NCBI GenBank assembly: GCA_028281075.1
Contig: JANQKO010000233.1
Coordinates: forward strand, 1-11,060
Source of the DNA: Alphaproteobacteria bacterium
Lineage (GTDB): Bacteria; Pseudomonadota; Alphaproteobacteria; GCA-2731375
Direction of reading: 5' to 3'
Length of the DNA: 11,060 nucleotides
In this document: piece by piece, positions 1 through 5,288 of the stretch
How the letters are laid out: each line of letters opens with the position of its first letter
Numbering within the stretch: the first letter of the stretch is position 1
Notes under the pieces: generated by a model
Seen by the model: the letters and a program-made list of their open reading frames with translations, nothing else
Databases searched by the model: none
Told to the model about the DNA's origin: nothing
Program-made: the position numbers and the translations under genes

Positions 1-542
1 CCGTGGGCGCCGAAACTGTAAAGCGCGGCCAGCACGATCACGCGCCAGTCCGGAAACGCCGCCGCCATCAGCGCCGCGCCGGTGAACCAGGGCAAGCCCT
101 CGTAGCAGATCGCCACGGCCGAGTTTCCCCACCAGCCGTTTTGCTTGAGGCGCAACGGCGGCGCGCTGTAGGCCCAGGCCAGCACCAAGCCGAAGACCGC
201 CGCGGCAAACACCCAGGGGCCGAGGACACTTGCGACCGCCAGCGACAGCAGGGTCCAAATGACCGCAATGCCGAGGCCCCATCGGCCGGGCAGGCGTCCC
301 GACGGAATCGGTCGGTTCGGTTCGTTGATGGCGTCGACATGCCGGTCAAACCAATCGTTGACAGCCTGGCTGGTCGCGCAGACCAGGGGGCCGGCCAGCA
401 GGATGCCCAGTATGACCAGATGCCAGCGGTCCTGCGCCGGCCAACCGGTGGAGAGCACGCCGCATCCGAACGCCCACATCGGCGGAAACCAGGTGATCGG
501 CTTCAGCACCTCGACAACGGCGGTCGGATCAGGGCGCGTCAT
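1..542 (-). CDS. bchG: Chlorophyll/bacteriochlorophyll synthase BchG, 5' part (cut by left edge)
   Basis: This UbiA-family membrane prenyltransferase esterifies bacteriochlorophyllide a with geranylgeranyl or phytyl diphosphate, the tail-adding step of bacteriochlorophyll synthesis. I translated the reverse strand from the ATG at 542; 180 residues are visible and the reading frame runs off the left edge. The family usually has about 300 residues, so roughly 40% is missing. The protein opens MTRPDPTAVVEVLKPITWFPP. The diagnostic Asp-rich prenyl-diphosphate site is at about residues 62-83 (NDWFDRHVDAINEPNRPIPS, with D63, D66 and D70). Hydrophobic membrane segments lie at about 43-60, 90-108 and 110-126, followed by the typical AWAYSAPPLRLKQNGWWGN stretch (122-140). 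No clear Shine-Dalgarno sequence precedes the ATG. It sits downstream of ppsR but has its own PpsR-overlapped promoter. The identification is firm; only the C-terminus is unseen. Confidence 0.95.
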   Translation of the reverse strand, partial: MTRPDPTAVVEVLKPITWFPPMWAFGCGVLSTGWPAQDRWHLVILGILLAGPLVCATSQAVNDWFDRHVDAINEPNRPIPSGRLPGRWGLGIAVIWTLLSLAVASVLGPWVFAAAVFGLVLAWAYSAPPLRLKQNGWWGNSAVAICYEGLPWFTGAALMAAAFPDWRVIVLAALYSFGAH

Positions 543-551
543 AGATGAACA

Positions 552-583
552 GTATTATTGACACTTTAATGTGTCAATAATAC
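552..583. repeat. Perfect 13-bp inverted repeat upstream of bchG
   Basis: GTATTATTGACAC (552-564) and GTGTCAATAATAC (571-583) are exact reverse complements with the 6-nt spacer TTTAAT. The repeat consists of two TGACA/TGTCA half-sites facing outward and overlaps the perfect PpsR operator. It lies in the bchG promoter/leader, so it is more likely an operator element than a terminator; a hairpin at the start of the bchG mRNA is an alternative. Confidence 0.7.
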
Positions 584-589
584 ATGACA
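572..589. promoter_or_regulatory. PpsR/CrtJ operator, perfect palindrome (bchG)
   Basis: TGTCAATAATACATGACA matches the PpsR/CrtJ consensus TGT-N12-ACA with both extended half-sites (TGTCA-N8-TGACA) intact. It covers the predicted -10 of bchG. The regulator that would bind it is encoded immediately upstream as ppsR, so this is probably a site where PpsR represses bchG under oxygen or light. Confidence 0.8.
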
Positions 590-605
590 TTCAATTCTGT
601 GACAA
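577..605 (-). promoter_or_regulatory. Predicted sigma-70 promoter of bchG
   Basis: On the minus strand, TTGTCA (605-600, 5/6 to the -35 consensus) is separated by 17 nt from TATTAT (582-577, 5/6 to the -10 consensus). Transcription would start near 570, leaving a leader of about 28 nt before the bchG ATG at 542. The -10 lies inside the perfect PpsR palindrome at 572-589 and the -35 inside a weaker one at 598-615, so PpsR binding would directly block RNA polymerase. The elements are seen in the sequence; promoter activity is inferred. Confidence 0.6.
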
Positions 606-615
606 ACGGCTGACG
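598..615. promoter_or_regulatory. Second, weaker PpsR-type palindrome (bchG)
   Basis: TGT-N12-ACG (TGTGA-N8-TGACG) has one mismatch in the outer triplets. It starts 8 bp after the end of the perfect site at 572-589. Paired palindromes 8 bp apart are the arrangement described for cooperative CrtJ/PpsR binding in Rhodobacter. It covers the predicted -35 of bchG. Confidence 0.5.
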
Positions 616-644
616 GCGGCGGCGCGACCGCCAACGAAGCCCGG

Positions 645-2072
645 TTAGCTTTCAGCCTCCGAGGCGAGATCGCCGAGGCCGTAGCGGCGCAGCTTCACAT
701 ACAGGCTCTGACGGCTGACGCCCAGCATCTCGGCCGCGGATACCCGGTTGTCGCCCGTCAGTTCGAGCGCGGCCTCGATGCACATCTGTTCAATAACATC
801 CGTCGTTTCCCGGACGATGTCCTTGAGATCCATGCGGCCGACCAGCTCGGTCAGCTGTTCGACCGACCGCGGCAGCCCGCGCTGCGACGTCGGATGCGTT
901 GTCAGTCTCCGGCCGATATCGCGCACCGAAAATCCGATGCAGGGCTGATCGCCGTCCGGCACCGCGACGGCTGAGATCTCGACCTCGGTCGCGCCGGCAT
1001 GCTCGCCGCGCAGCGTCGTCGCGAACAGCCGCACCTCGTCATGTTCGCGCAGGTTCGACAGCAGGACACGCATATCGACGCCCGGCCGACCCAGCCAACG
1101 CTCCAGCGATTCGCCGCACACCTGGGTCTCGCTCGCTGCCTGCACCATTTCGATAAAGGCCCGATTGGCGGCCAGGACTTCGCCGTTCGGGTTCGTCACC
1201 ACGAAACCGTCGGGAAGCTTCTCGATGACGGCGGAAAGCCGTGCCTTTGCCTCATCGGCGTCTTCGGACGCGCCCGCGGCGCCCGGCGGCGACAGCCGGA
1301 CCAGAAAATTGGTGGTCGCTTCCTGACGAAATTGCGAGGCGGACACCAGAAGCGTCTTGTCACCCTTGGCGACGCCCACTTCAATAGGCTCGGCGCGGCC
1401 CGCGGCCCGGACCGTCGCGAACAGTCCCTGCAGTTCCTGACCGGCGCCGCTGCTGAAGCTGTCGGCAATTGGCTCACCGACAAGCCGCTTCGCGCTCTTG
1501 CCCAGCAGGCGCGCGGCGGCCGGATTCACCTCGACAATCTTCAGGTTCGATGCATCAACGATCAGCACGGCCTCGGCGGTGACCTGAAACAACAGGCGAT
1601 ATCGCGTTTCGGTCTGACGCAGGCGGGCATAGTCGCGCTCCATTGCCTGCTGCGCCTCAACGAGCCGCTGTTGCATGGCCGACATGGCCTGCAGGTCGCG
1701 GCCGACGGCGACGACACTGCCTTTAGGTCCCAACGGCACGGCCGAGTACATCACCGGCACATCGGCGCCGGCACGTGTCGGATAATTGATCTGACGCCCG
1801 CGAGATGACATGTTCGCGGCGGCCTCGCGGAGCAACGCTTCAAGCTTGGGACGGCTCTCAACCGTTACCGTCTCGATCCAGGGCTGGCCCAGCCATTTGT
1901 CGTGCCCTTCGACGGTCAGTTCGTCGCTGCCAAGCGCAACGTCCCGGACGATGCCCTGGCCATCGACGATCACGGCGATATCGGAGGCCACCGTTATCAT
2001 TTTTGCCACCACCTCGGCATCGAGATCTCTGAAAGAGGTCTTCGGAGCTTGGAATTGCGTCACCGCCTCCAC
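645..2072 (-). CDS. ppsR: PpsR/CrtJ transcriptional repressor of photosynthesis genes
   Basis: PpsR is a DNA-binding repressor of bch, crt and puc genes that responds to oxygen and light and is antagonised by AppA or PpaA/AerR-type partners. The 475-residue product matches the family length (about 460-480). Visible layout: N-terminal PAS-like domain about 15-128, a Gln-rich helical linker about 130-158 (MQQRLVEAQQAMERDYARL), PAS1 about 158-262, PAS2 about 277-388, and a C-terminal Fis-type helix-turn-helix about 430-467 (DNRVSAAEMLGVSRQSLYVK at 441-460). Cysteines are C319, C378 and C431. C431, just before the HTH, corresponds to the redox cysteine C424 of Rhodobacter sphaeroides; no cysteine lies near the expected C251 position. 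The start is GTG at 2072: an in-frame TAA just upstream rules out a longer form. AAGGAAG at 2092-2086 is 13 nt away, a long spacing. It follows ppaA by 38 bp. Confidence 0.95.
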   Translation of the reverse strand: MEAVTQFQAPKTSFRDLDAEVVAKMITVASDIAVIVDGQGIVRDVALGSDELTVEGHDKWLGQPWIETVTVESRPKLEALLREAAANMSSRGRQINYPTRAGADVPVMYSAVPLGPKGSVVAVGRDLQAMSAMQQRLVEAQQAMERDYARLRQTETRYRLLFQVTAEAVLIVDASNLKIVEVNPAAARLLGKSAKRLVGEPIADSFSSGAGQELQGLFATVRAAGRAEPIEVGVAKGDKTLLVSASQFRQEATTNFLVRLSPPGAAGASEDADEAKARLSAVIEKLPDGFVVTNPNGEVLAANRAFIEMVQAASETQVCGESLERWLGRPGVDMRVLLSNLREHDEVRLFATTLRGEHAGATEVEISAVAVPDGDQPCIGFSVRDIGRRLTTHPTSQRGLPRSVEQLTELVGRMDLKDIVRETTDVIEQMCIEAALELTGDNRVSAAEMLGVSRQSLYVKLRRYGLGDLASEAES

Positions 2073-2110
2073 CGTCGGGTTGGGTCTTCCTTACTCAAGC
2101 CGCGTTCTTA

Positions 2111-3007
2111 TCAATCGGGCGGCAGCAGCGCCAACAGGTTTTCAGCCTGCAACGCCGCCAACCGGGCATCGGCCGCCGTTGCATCGGCGCCGACGATCGC
2201 GACGTACTCTGGATGCTCAATGAAAACCGGACCCCCTACCATGATGCCGATCGATCCATTCCGCGATGCCTCCCGCACCGCGTGAATGACCGATGCAAGT
2301 TCGTCCAGCTTTGCTTCGCTGCCCAACGAAAGGCCAACCACGGCGAACCACTCGCTGTGCACGACGTCGACGAGCTCGTCCTTCGTGGCCATGGGCCAGC
2401 CCAAGACGTCCCAGCCGGCCCGGCGGAGGAACTCCGCCACGATCAGAATGCCGAGCGTGTGCTGTTCACCCGGAATTGCCGTGAGCAATGCCCGTCGGCC
2501 GTTGTCCCAATGCTCCGATTCGCCCTGAAACGAATGGCTCAGTTCGCGCAGCAACTGCTGCAGTCGGCCCAAGCCAATCGTGACCCGCGCAAAATCACAC
2601 AAATCTGCCGTCCATAAATCGCCCAACCGCCGTGCGGTCGGCGCCAGCAGATGCAGGAACACCGCTTCCAAGGACATCCCGTTCTTGCGCAGGCCGTCGA
2701 CATAGTTCGACGCGACGACGCCATCGTGGGCCAGGATGAGCTGGGTGAACTCCTCCACCTCCGCGCGGGTCGGCAGTCGCCCCTCTGCCACAGGTTCTCC
2801 GTCCTTGTCGGCAACCGGTGCATGCGCAAGCACCAGGCGCGGAATGATCTCGCCCTCAATGGTGCGAACGAGATTGTTGAAGCTTTTCGTGGGTTCGTCG
2901 GGCGGCTTGATTGCCCTATTCGGTTCGATCGGCGCCTTGTCCGCTGAGATTACGCCAGCGTCGTTCCAACCTTGGTCGGCCATGAACAAGTGCTTCGAAC
3001 TGGCCAT
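2111..3007 (-). CDS. ppaA: PpaA/AerR-type cobalamin-binding photosynthesis regulator
   Basis: PpaA/AerR proteins bind vitamin B12 in a light-dependent way and modulate PpsR/CrtJ. This 298-residue protein has a helical, MerR-B12-like region about 85-160 (LGDLWTADLCDFARVTIGLG at 128-147) and a Rossmann-type B12/SCHIC domain about 170-296. The cobalamin-ligand motif is E181-x-H183-x-x-G186 (GEQHTLG), a variant of the usual DxHxxG, followed by GLSLGS (225-230) and GGP (258-260). About 80 N-terminal residues are poorly conserved and charged. The ATG at 3007 is preceded by a very strong purine-rich ribosome binding site, and an in-frame TGA about 45 nt upstream excludes a longer N-terminus. Position next to ppsR supports a functional pair. 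aerR and ppaA are names for the same family; I cannot tell which activity (antirepressor or co-repressor) dominates here. Confidence 0.92.
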   Translation of the reverse strand: MASSKHLFMADQGWNDAGVISADKAPIEPNRAIKPPDEPTKSFNNLVRTIEGEIIPRLVLAHAPVADKDGEPVAEGRLPTRAEVEEFTQLILAHDGVVASNYVDGLRKNGMSLEAVFLHLLAPTARRLGDLWTADLCDFARVTIGLGRLQQLLRELSHSFQGESEHWDNGRRALLTAIPGEQHTLGILIVAEFLRRAGWDVLGWPMATKDELVDVVHSEWFAVVGLSLGSEAKLDELASVIHAVREASRNGSIGIMVGGPVFIEHPEYVAIVGADATAADARLAALQAENLLALLPPD

Positions 3008-3010
3008 CGG

Positions 3011-3022
3011 CTCCCTCCCTCC
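3011..3022 (-). promoter_or_regulatory. Strong ribosome binding site of ppaA
   Basis: The minus strand reads GGAGGGAGGGAG immediately before the ATG at 3007, an unusually strong purine-rich Shine-Dalgarno stretch compared with the weak or absent ones of its neighbours. It fixes the ppaA start. Confidence 0.75.
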
Positions 3023-3033
3023 AAAGCAGCTCG

Positions 3034-3049
3034 GCGGGCTTCAGCCCGC
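3034..3049 (-). repeat. Short GC hairpin in ppaA leader
   Basis: GCGGGC and GCCCGC form a perfect 6-bp stem with a 4-nt loop, 11 nt upstream of the ppaA ribosome binding site on the transcript. There is no U-run, so it is not a terminator. It could influence ppaA translation or be coincidental in GC-rich DNA. Confidence 0.4.
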
Positions 3050-3164
3050 TCTTGCATCCGACACGGGTTCCCCTGAGTCCAAGAGGTCGACGTCTCGAAT
3101 TCGCTTTGGCACCAGGGTGGTCCTGGCACGCGTACGAAATTCTGTAAAACGCGCGACCCCTGCA

Positions 3165-3182
3165 TGTCAAGTTTTCTTGACG
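3165..3182. promoter_or_regulatory. PpsR-type palindrome, near-consensus (ppaA side)
   Basis: TGTCAAGTTTTCTTGACG is TGT-N12-ACG: one mismatch in the last base of the consensus, with a perfect GTCAAG/CTTGAC inner inverted repeat. It lies at the -10/start region of the predicted ppaA promoter, 8 bp from the next palindrome. PpsR would probably bind the two together. Confidence 0.65.
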
Positions 3183-3209
3183 TTATAAATTGTCTATGTA
3201 AACTGACAG
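3182..3209 (-). promoter_or_regulatory. Predicted promoter of ppaA(-ppsR)
   Basis: On the minus strand, CTGTCA (3209-3204, 4/6 to the -35 consensus), 16 nt of spacer and TATAAC (3187-3182, 5/6 to the -10 consensus) give a likely start near 3175 and a leader of about 168 nt. The layout mirrors the bchG promoter: a TGTCA half-site forms the -35. The alternative -35 TTGACA at 3170-3165 is perfect but has only a poor -10 downstream (3/6). Confidence 0.45.
3191..3208. promoter_or_regulatory. PpsR operator, TGT-N12-ACA (ppaA side)
   Basis: TGTCTATGTAAACTGACA matches TGT-N12-ACA exactly, with one inner mismatch to TGTCA. It covers the predicted ppaA -35 and lies exactly 8 bp from the palindrome at 3165-3182. 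The pair suggests autoregulation of ppaA-ppsR, and it may also affect divergent transcription towards bchF. Confidence 0.72.
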
Positions 3210-3232
3210 GTGGAAACGAGGTGTCTAGAAAC

Positions 3233-3271
3233 GTTGCCGGCAGGCAACCAGCATCGGGAGCATTGCGATGC
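3233..3271 (+). repeat. Two adjacent inverted repeats upstream of bchF
   Basis: GTTGCC/GGCAAC (3233-3238 and 3243-3248, 4-nt loop) is followed after 2 nt by GCATCG/CGATGC (3251-3256 and 3266-3271, 9-nt loop). Both stems are perfect 6-mers. If a bchF transcript starts near the upstream operators they would be folded in its leader; there is no U-run for a terminator. Function is unknown. Confidence 0.4.
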
Positions 3272-3374
3272 GACATTTCTGTACCGAGCCCCCCGAGACA
3301 GTTTCTTGTCACCGCACGTCCGCGTCAAAAGCCGACGCAGCCCGTCGGGCAATTACGACGGCCTCAAGGGGTTT

Positions 3375-3392
3375 TGTCAAATGATCTATACA
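3375..3392. promoter_or_regulatory. PpsR operator upstream of bchF
   Basis: TGTCAAATGATCTATACA matches TGT-N12-ACA; the left half-site is a perfect TGTCA and the right is ATACA. It ends 36 bp before the chosen bchF start. It contains TATACA (3387-3392), a 4/6 match to a -10, and starts inside TTGTCA (3374-3379), a 5/6 match to a -35 that lacks a good -10 downstream. A lone TGACA half-site follows at 3413-3417. PpsR control of the bchFNBHL operon is the natural reading. Confidence 0.7.
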
Positions 3393-3428
3393 GCCAGCAT
3401 AGCCAACACATTTGACAGATGCATCGCC

Positions 3429-3995
3429 ATGGTCGACGCCTGTCCTTGGCAGGCACATGCAGGAAAAAGCACTACGCACCGTCGTCCGTTCGTTCGGCCA
3501 AAGCAAAGGGCGCTTTACACCGCGGCTCAGCGCACCCGCCGCGATCAATCTCCTTGGACACTGGTGCAGGGCATCCTCGCGCCGCTGCAGTTCGCCGTTT
3601 TCGCCGTCAGCCTGTTTCTGGTCATTCGTTTTCTGGTCACTGAGCAAGGCCTCGCCATCGCGACTGCGTCGATCGTTATCAAGACCCTGTTCCTCTACGC
3701 CATCATGATCACCGGGTCGCTGTGGGAGCGCGACGTCTTCGGTCGCTATCTCTTCGCACCGGCGTTCTTCTGGGAGGACGTGGTCAGCATGCTCGTGCTG
3801 GCGTTGCACACGGCTTATCTGATCGCGCTGATCACCGGCATCGTCCACGTGCAACACCAGATGGCCCTCGCTCTGGCGGCTTACGCTGCCTACGTCGTGA
3901 ATGCGACTCAGTTCCTTCTGAAGCTGCGCGCGGCACGCCGCGAGCAATATGCGGCCGAGCTCGAAACGTCCGGCGTTCCGGGGACCGCGGCATGA
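3429..3995 (+). CDS. bchF: 3-vinyl bacteriochlorophyllide hydratase BchF
   Basis: BchF hydrates the 3-vinyl group of the (bacterio)chlorophyllide intermediate to a 3-hydroxyethyl group on the path to bacteriochlorophyll a. The conserved body begins at about residue 29 (ALYTAAQRTRRDQSPWTLVQG) and contains about four membrane segments (about 50-71, 77-97, 113-139 and 145-166), with the characteristic LFAPAFFWEDVVSMLVLALH stretch at 108-127. From the ATG at 3429 the product is 188 residues, with about 28 residues ahead of the conserved start; the family is usually about 160-175 long. In-frame alternatives are the ATG at 3381 (inside the PpsR operator) and a GTG at 3210; no start codon lies closer to the conserved region, and no good Shine-Dalgarno sequence precedes 3429. 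The stop overlaps the bchN ATG (ATGA), implying translational coupling. The identity is secure; the exact start is not. Confidence 0.88.
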   Translation: MVDACPWQAHAGKSTTHRRPFVRPKQRALYTAAQRTRRDQSPWTLVQGILAPLQFAVFAVSLFLVIRFLVTEQGLAIATASIVIKTLFLYAIMITGSLWERDVFGRYLFAPAFFWEDVVSMLVLALHTAYLIALITGIVHVQHQMALALAAYAAYVVNATQFLLKLRAARREQYAAELETSGVPGTAA

Positions 3996-5284
3996 ACCGG
4001 CCGGCGCCAGCCCTTACTTCGGCTCCGGTCAACGGTTGCGGCGAAGCGCCGGTCCTGCGCGAGCGCGGTCAACGCGAAGTCTTTTGCGGCCTGACGGGCA
4101 TCGTCTGGCTGCATCGGAAGATCCAAGACGCCTTCTTCCTCGTCGTCGGTTCGCGCACCTGCGCGCACCTGATTCAGTCGGCGGCCGGCGTAATGATCTT
4201 CGCCGAGCCCCGATTCGCGACCGCCATTATCGAGGAGCGCGATCTCGCCGGCATGGCCGACATGGACGCCGAGCTCGACCGGGTCGTGCACAAGCTGCTC
4301 GAACGGCGTCCCAATATCCGTCTGCTGTTTCTCGTCGGCTCCTGTCCGTCGGAGGTGATCAAGCTCGATCTGTCGCGCGCCGCGGAGCGGCTATCGCGCA
4401 ACTTCGCGCCTGATGTCCGTATCCTCAACTATTCGGGCAGCGGCATCGAGACGACCTTCACCCAGGGGGAAGACGCGTGCCTGGCTTCTCTGGTGCCGAC
4501 GTTGCCGCGTGAGGCGCCGGAGGCCGCACCGTCGCTGATGGTCGTCGGTTCGCTCTCGGACGTGGTTGAAGACCAGTTCAGGCGCATGTTCGACCGGCTC
4601 GGGATCGGGCCGGTGCGGTTTCTGCCGCCGCGACGGGCGACGGAACTGCCGCCGGTCGGTCCGAAGACATTGTATCTGCTGGCCCAGCCATTCCTCGCCG
4701 ACACGGCGCGCGCCTTGGAGGAAGCCGGCGCCCGCCGTCTCGACGCGCCGTTCCCGCTTGGTGCCGAAGGCAGCCTGCTCTGGTTCCGGGCGGCCGCAGA
4801 TGCCTGGGGCGTCGACAGATCCCGCTTCGATGAGGCAACAGCGCTCGGACATCAGCGGGCGAAGCGCGCCCTTGAGCGCTATCGCGCACAGCTCGCCGGC
4901 AAGCGCATCTTCTTCTTTCCCGATTCGCAGCTTGAAATTCCGCTCGCGCGATTTCTCGCCCGCGAACTGTCGATGCAGTTGATCGAGGTCGGCACGCCGT
5001 ATCTGCACCGAAACCATCTGGCGTCCGAGCTGGCGCTGCTGCCGGCCGGGACGGCGCTCAGCGAGGGCCAGGACGTGGAACGACAGCTCGATCGCTGCCG
5101 CGCGGCCGATCCCGACATCGTCGTCTGCGGGCTCGGCCTCGCCAATCCGCTCGAGGCCGAGGGCACGACGACGAAATGGTCTATCGAGCTGATCTTCACG
5201 CCGATCCAGGGCTTCGAGCAGGCGGCCGACCTGGCGGAGCTGTTCGCCCGGCCGGTCACGCGGCGCAAACGGTTGATGGTCTGA
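3992..5284 (+). CDS. bchN: Light-independent protochlorophyllide reductase subunit N
   Basis: BchN pairs with BchB to form the nitrogenase MoFe-like heterotetramer of dark-operative protochlorophyllide reductase, which reduces the C17=C18 bond of protochlorophyllide with electrons from BchL. The protein has 430 residues, normal for the family. The three BchN cysteine ligands of the shared [4Fe-4S] cluster are C32 (VFCGLTG), C57 (SRTCAHL) and C118 (GSCPSEV); their spacing equals that of Rhodobacter capsulatus C26, C51 and C112. Further family stretches are NYSGSGIETTFTQGED and the C-terminal EGTTTKWSIELIFTPIQGFE. The ATG lies within bchF's stop (ATGA). The gene starts the NB pair, and bchB follows after 4 bp. 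No damage to the frame is seen. Confidence 0.96.
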   Translation: MNRPAPALTSAPVNGCGEAPVLRERGQREVFCGLTGIVWLHRKIQDAFFLVVGSRTCAHLIQSAAGVMIFAEPRFATAIIEERDLAGMADMDAELDRVVHKLLERRPNIRLLFLVGSCPSEVIKLDLSRAAERLSRNFAPDVRILNYSGSGIETTFTQGEDACLASLVPTLPREAPEAAPSLMVVGSLSDVVEDQFRRMFDRLGIGPVRFLPPRRATELPPVGPKTLYLLAQPFLADTARALEEAGARRLDAPFPLGAEGSLLWFRAAADAWGVDRSRFDEATALGHQRAKRALERYRAQLAGKRIFFFPDSQLEIPLARFLARELSMQLIEVGTPYLHRNHLASELALLPAGTALSEGQDVERQLDRCRAADPDIVVCGLGLANPLEAEGTTTKWSIELIFTPIQGFEQAADLAELFARPVTRRKRLMV

Positions 5285-5288
5285 CGCC

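Larger units (their letters stand above)
3008..3428. other. Divergent control region between ppaA and bchF
   Basis: This 421-bp stretch has no gene I can support. From left to right it holds the ppaA ribosome binding site and a small hairpin, two tandem PpsR palindromes 8 bp apart (3165-3208) over a predicted ppaA promoter, two short inverted repeats (3233-3271) in the bchF leader, and a third PpsR palindrome (3375-3392) just before bchF. The frame of bchF stays open back to a GTG at 3210, but the residues encoded there look unlike BchF and cover operator sequence. Confidence 0.75.

Noticed and set aside
3..548. Plus-strand open frame across the left edge
   Set aside because: It is the antisense shadow of bchG, whose minus-strand translation gives a clear chlorophyll synthase with the Asp-rich motif; the plus-strand product resembles nothing and is Arg/Gln rich.
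618..632. GGCGG/CCGCC hairpin after ppsR as a terminator
   Set aside because: The stem is only 5 bp and no T-run follows directly on the minus strand; it may be chance GC-rich sequence, so ppsR-bchG read-through remains possible.
999..1808. Long plus-strand open frame (269 codons) inside ppsR
   Set aside because: It lies antisense to the PAS domains of PpsR; long antisense frames are expected in GC-rich coding DNA and the product has no recognisable domain.
3008..3428. Small RNA, tRNA, CRISPR or insertion sequence in the divergent region
   Set aside because: No tRNA-like cloverleaf, repeat array, transposase remnant or terminal inverted repeats could be found; the visible structure is explained by operators and short stems.
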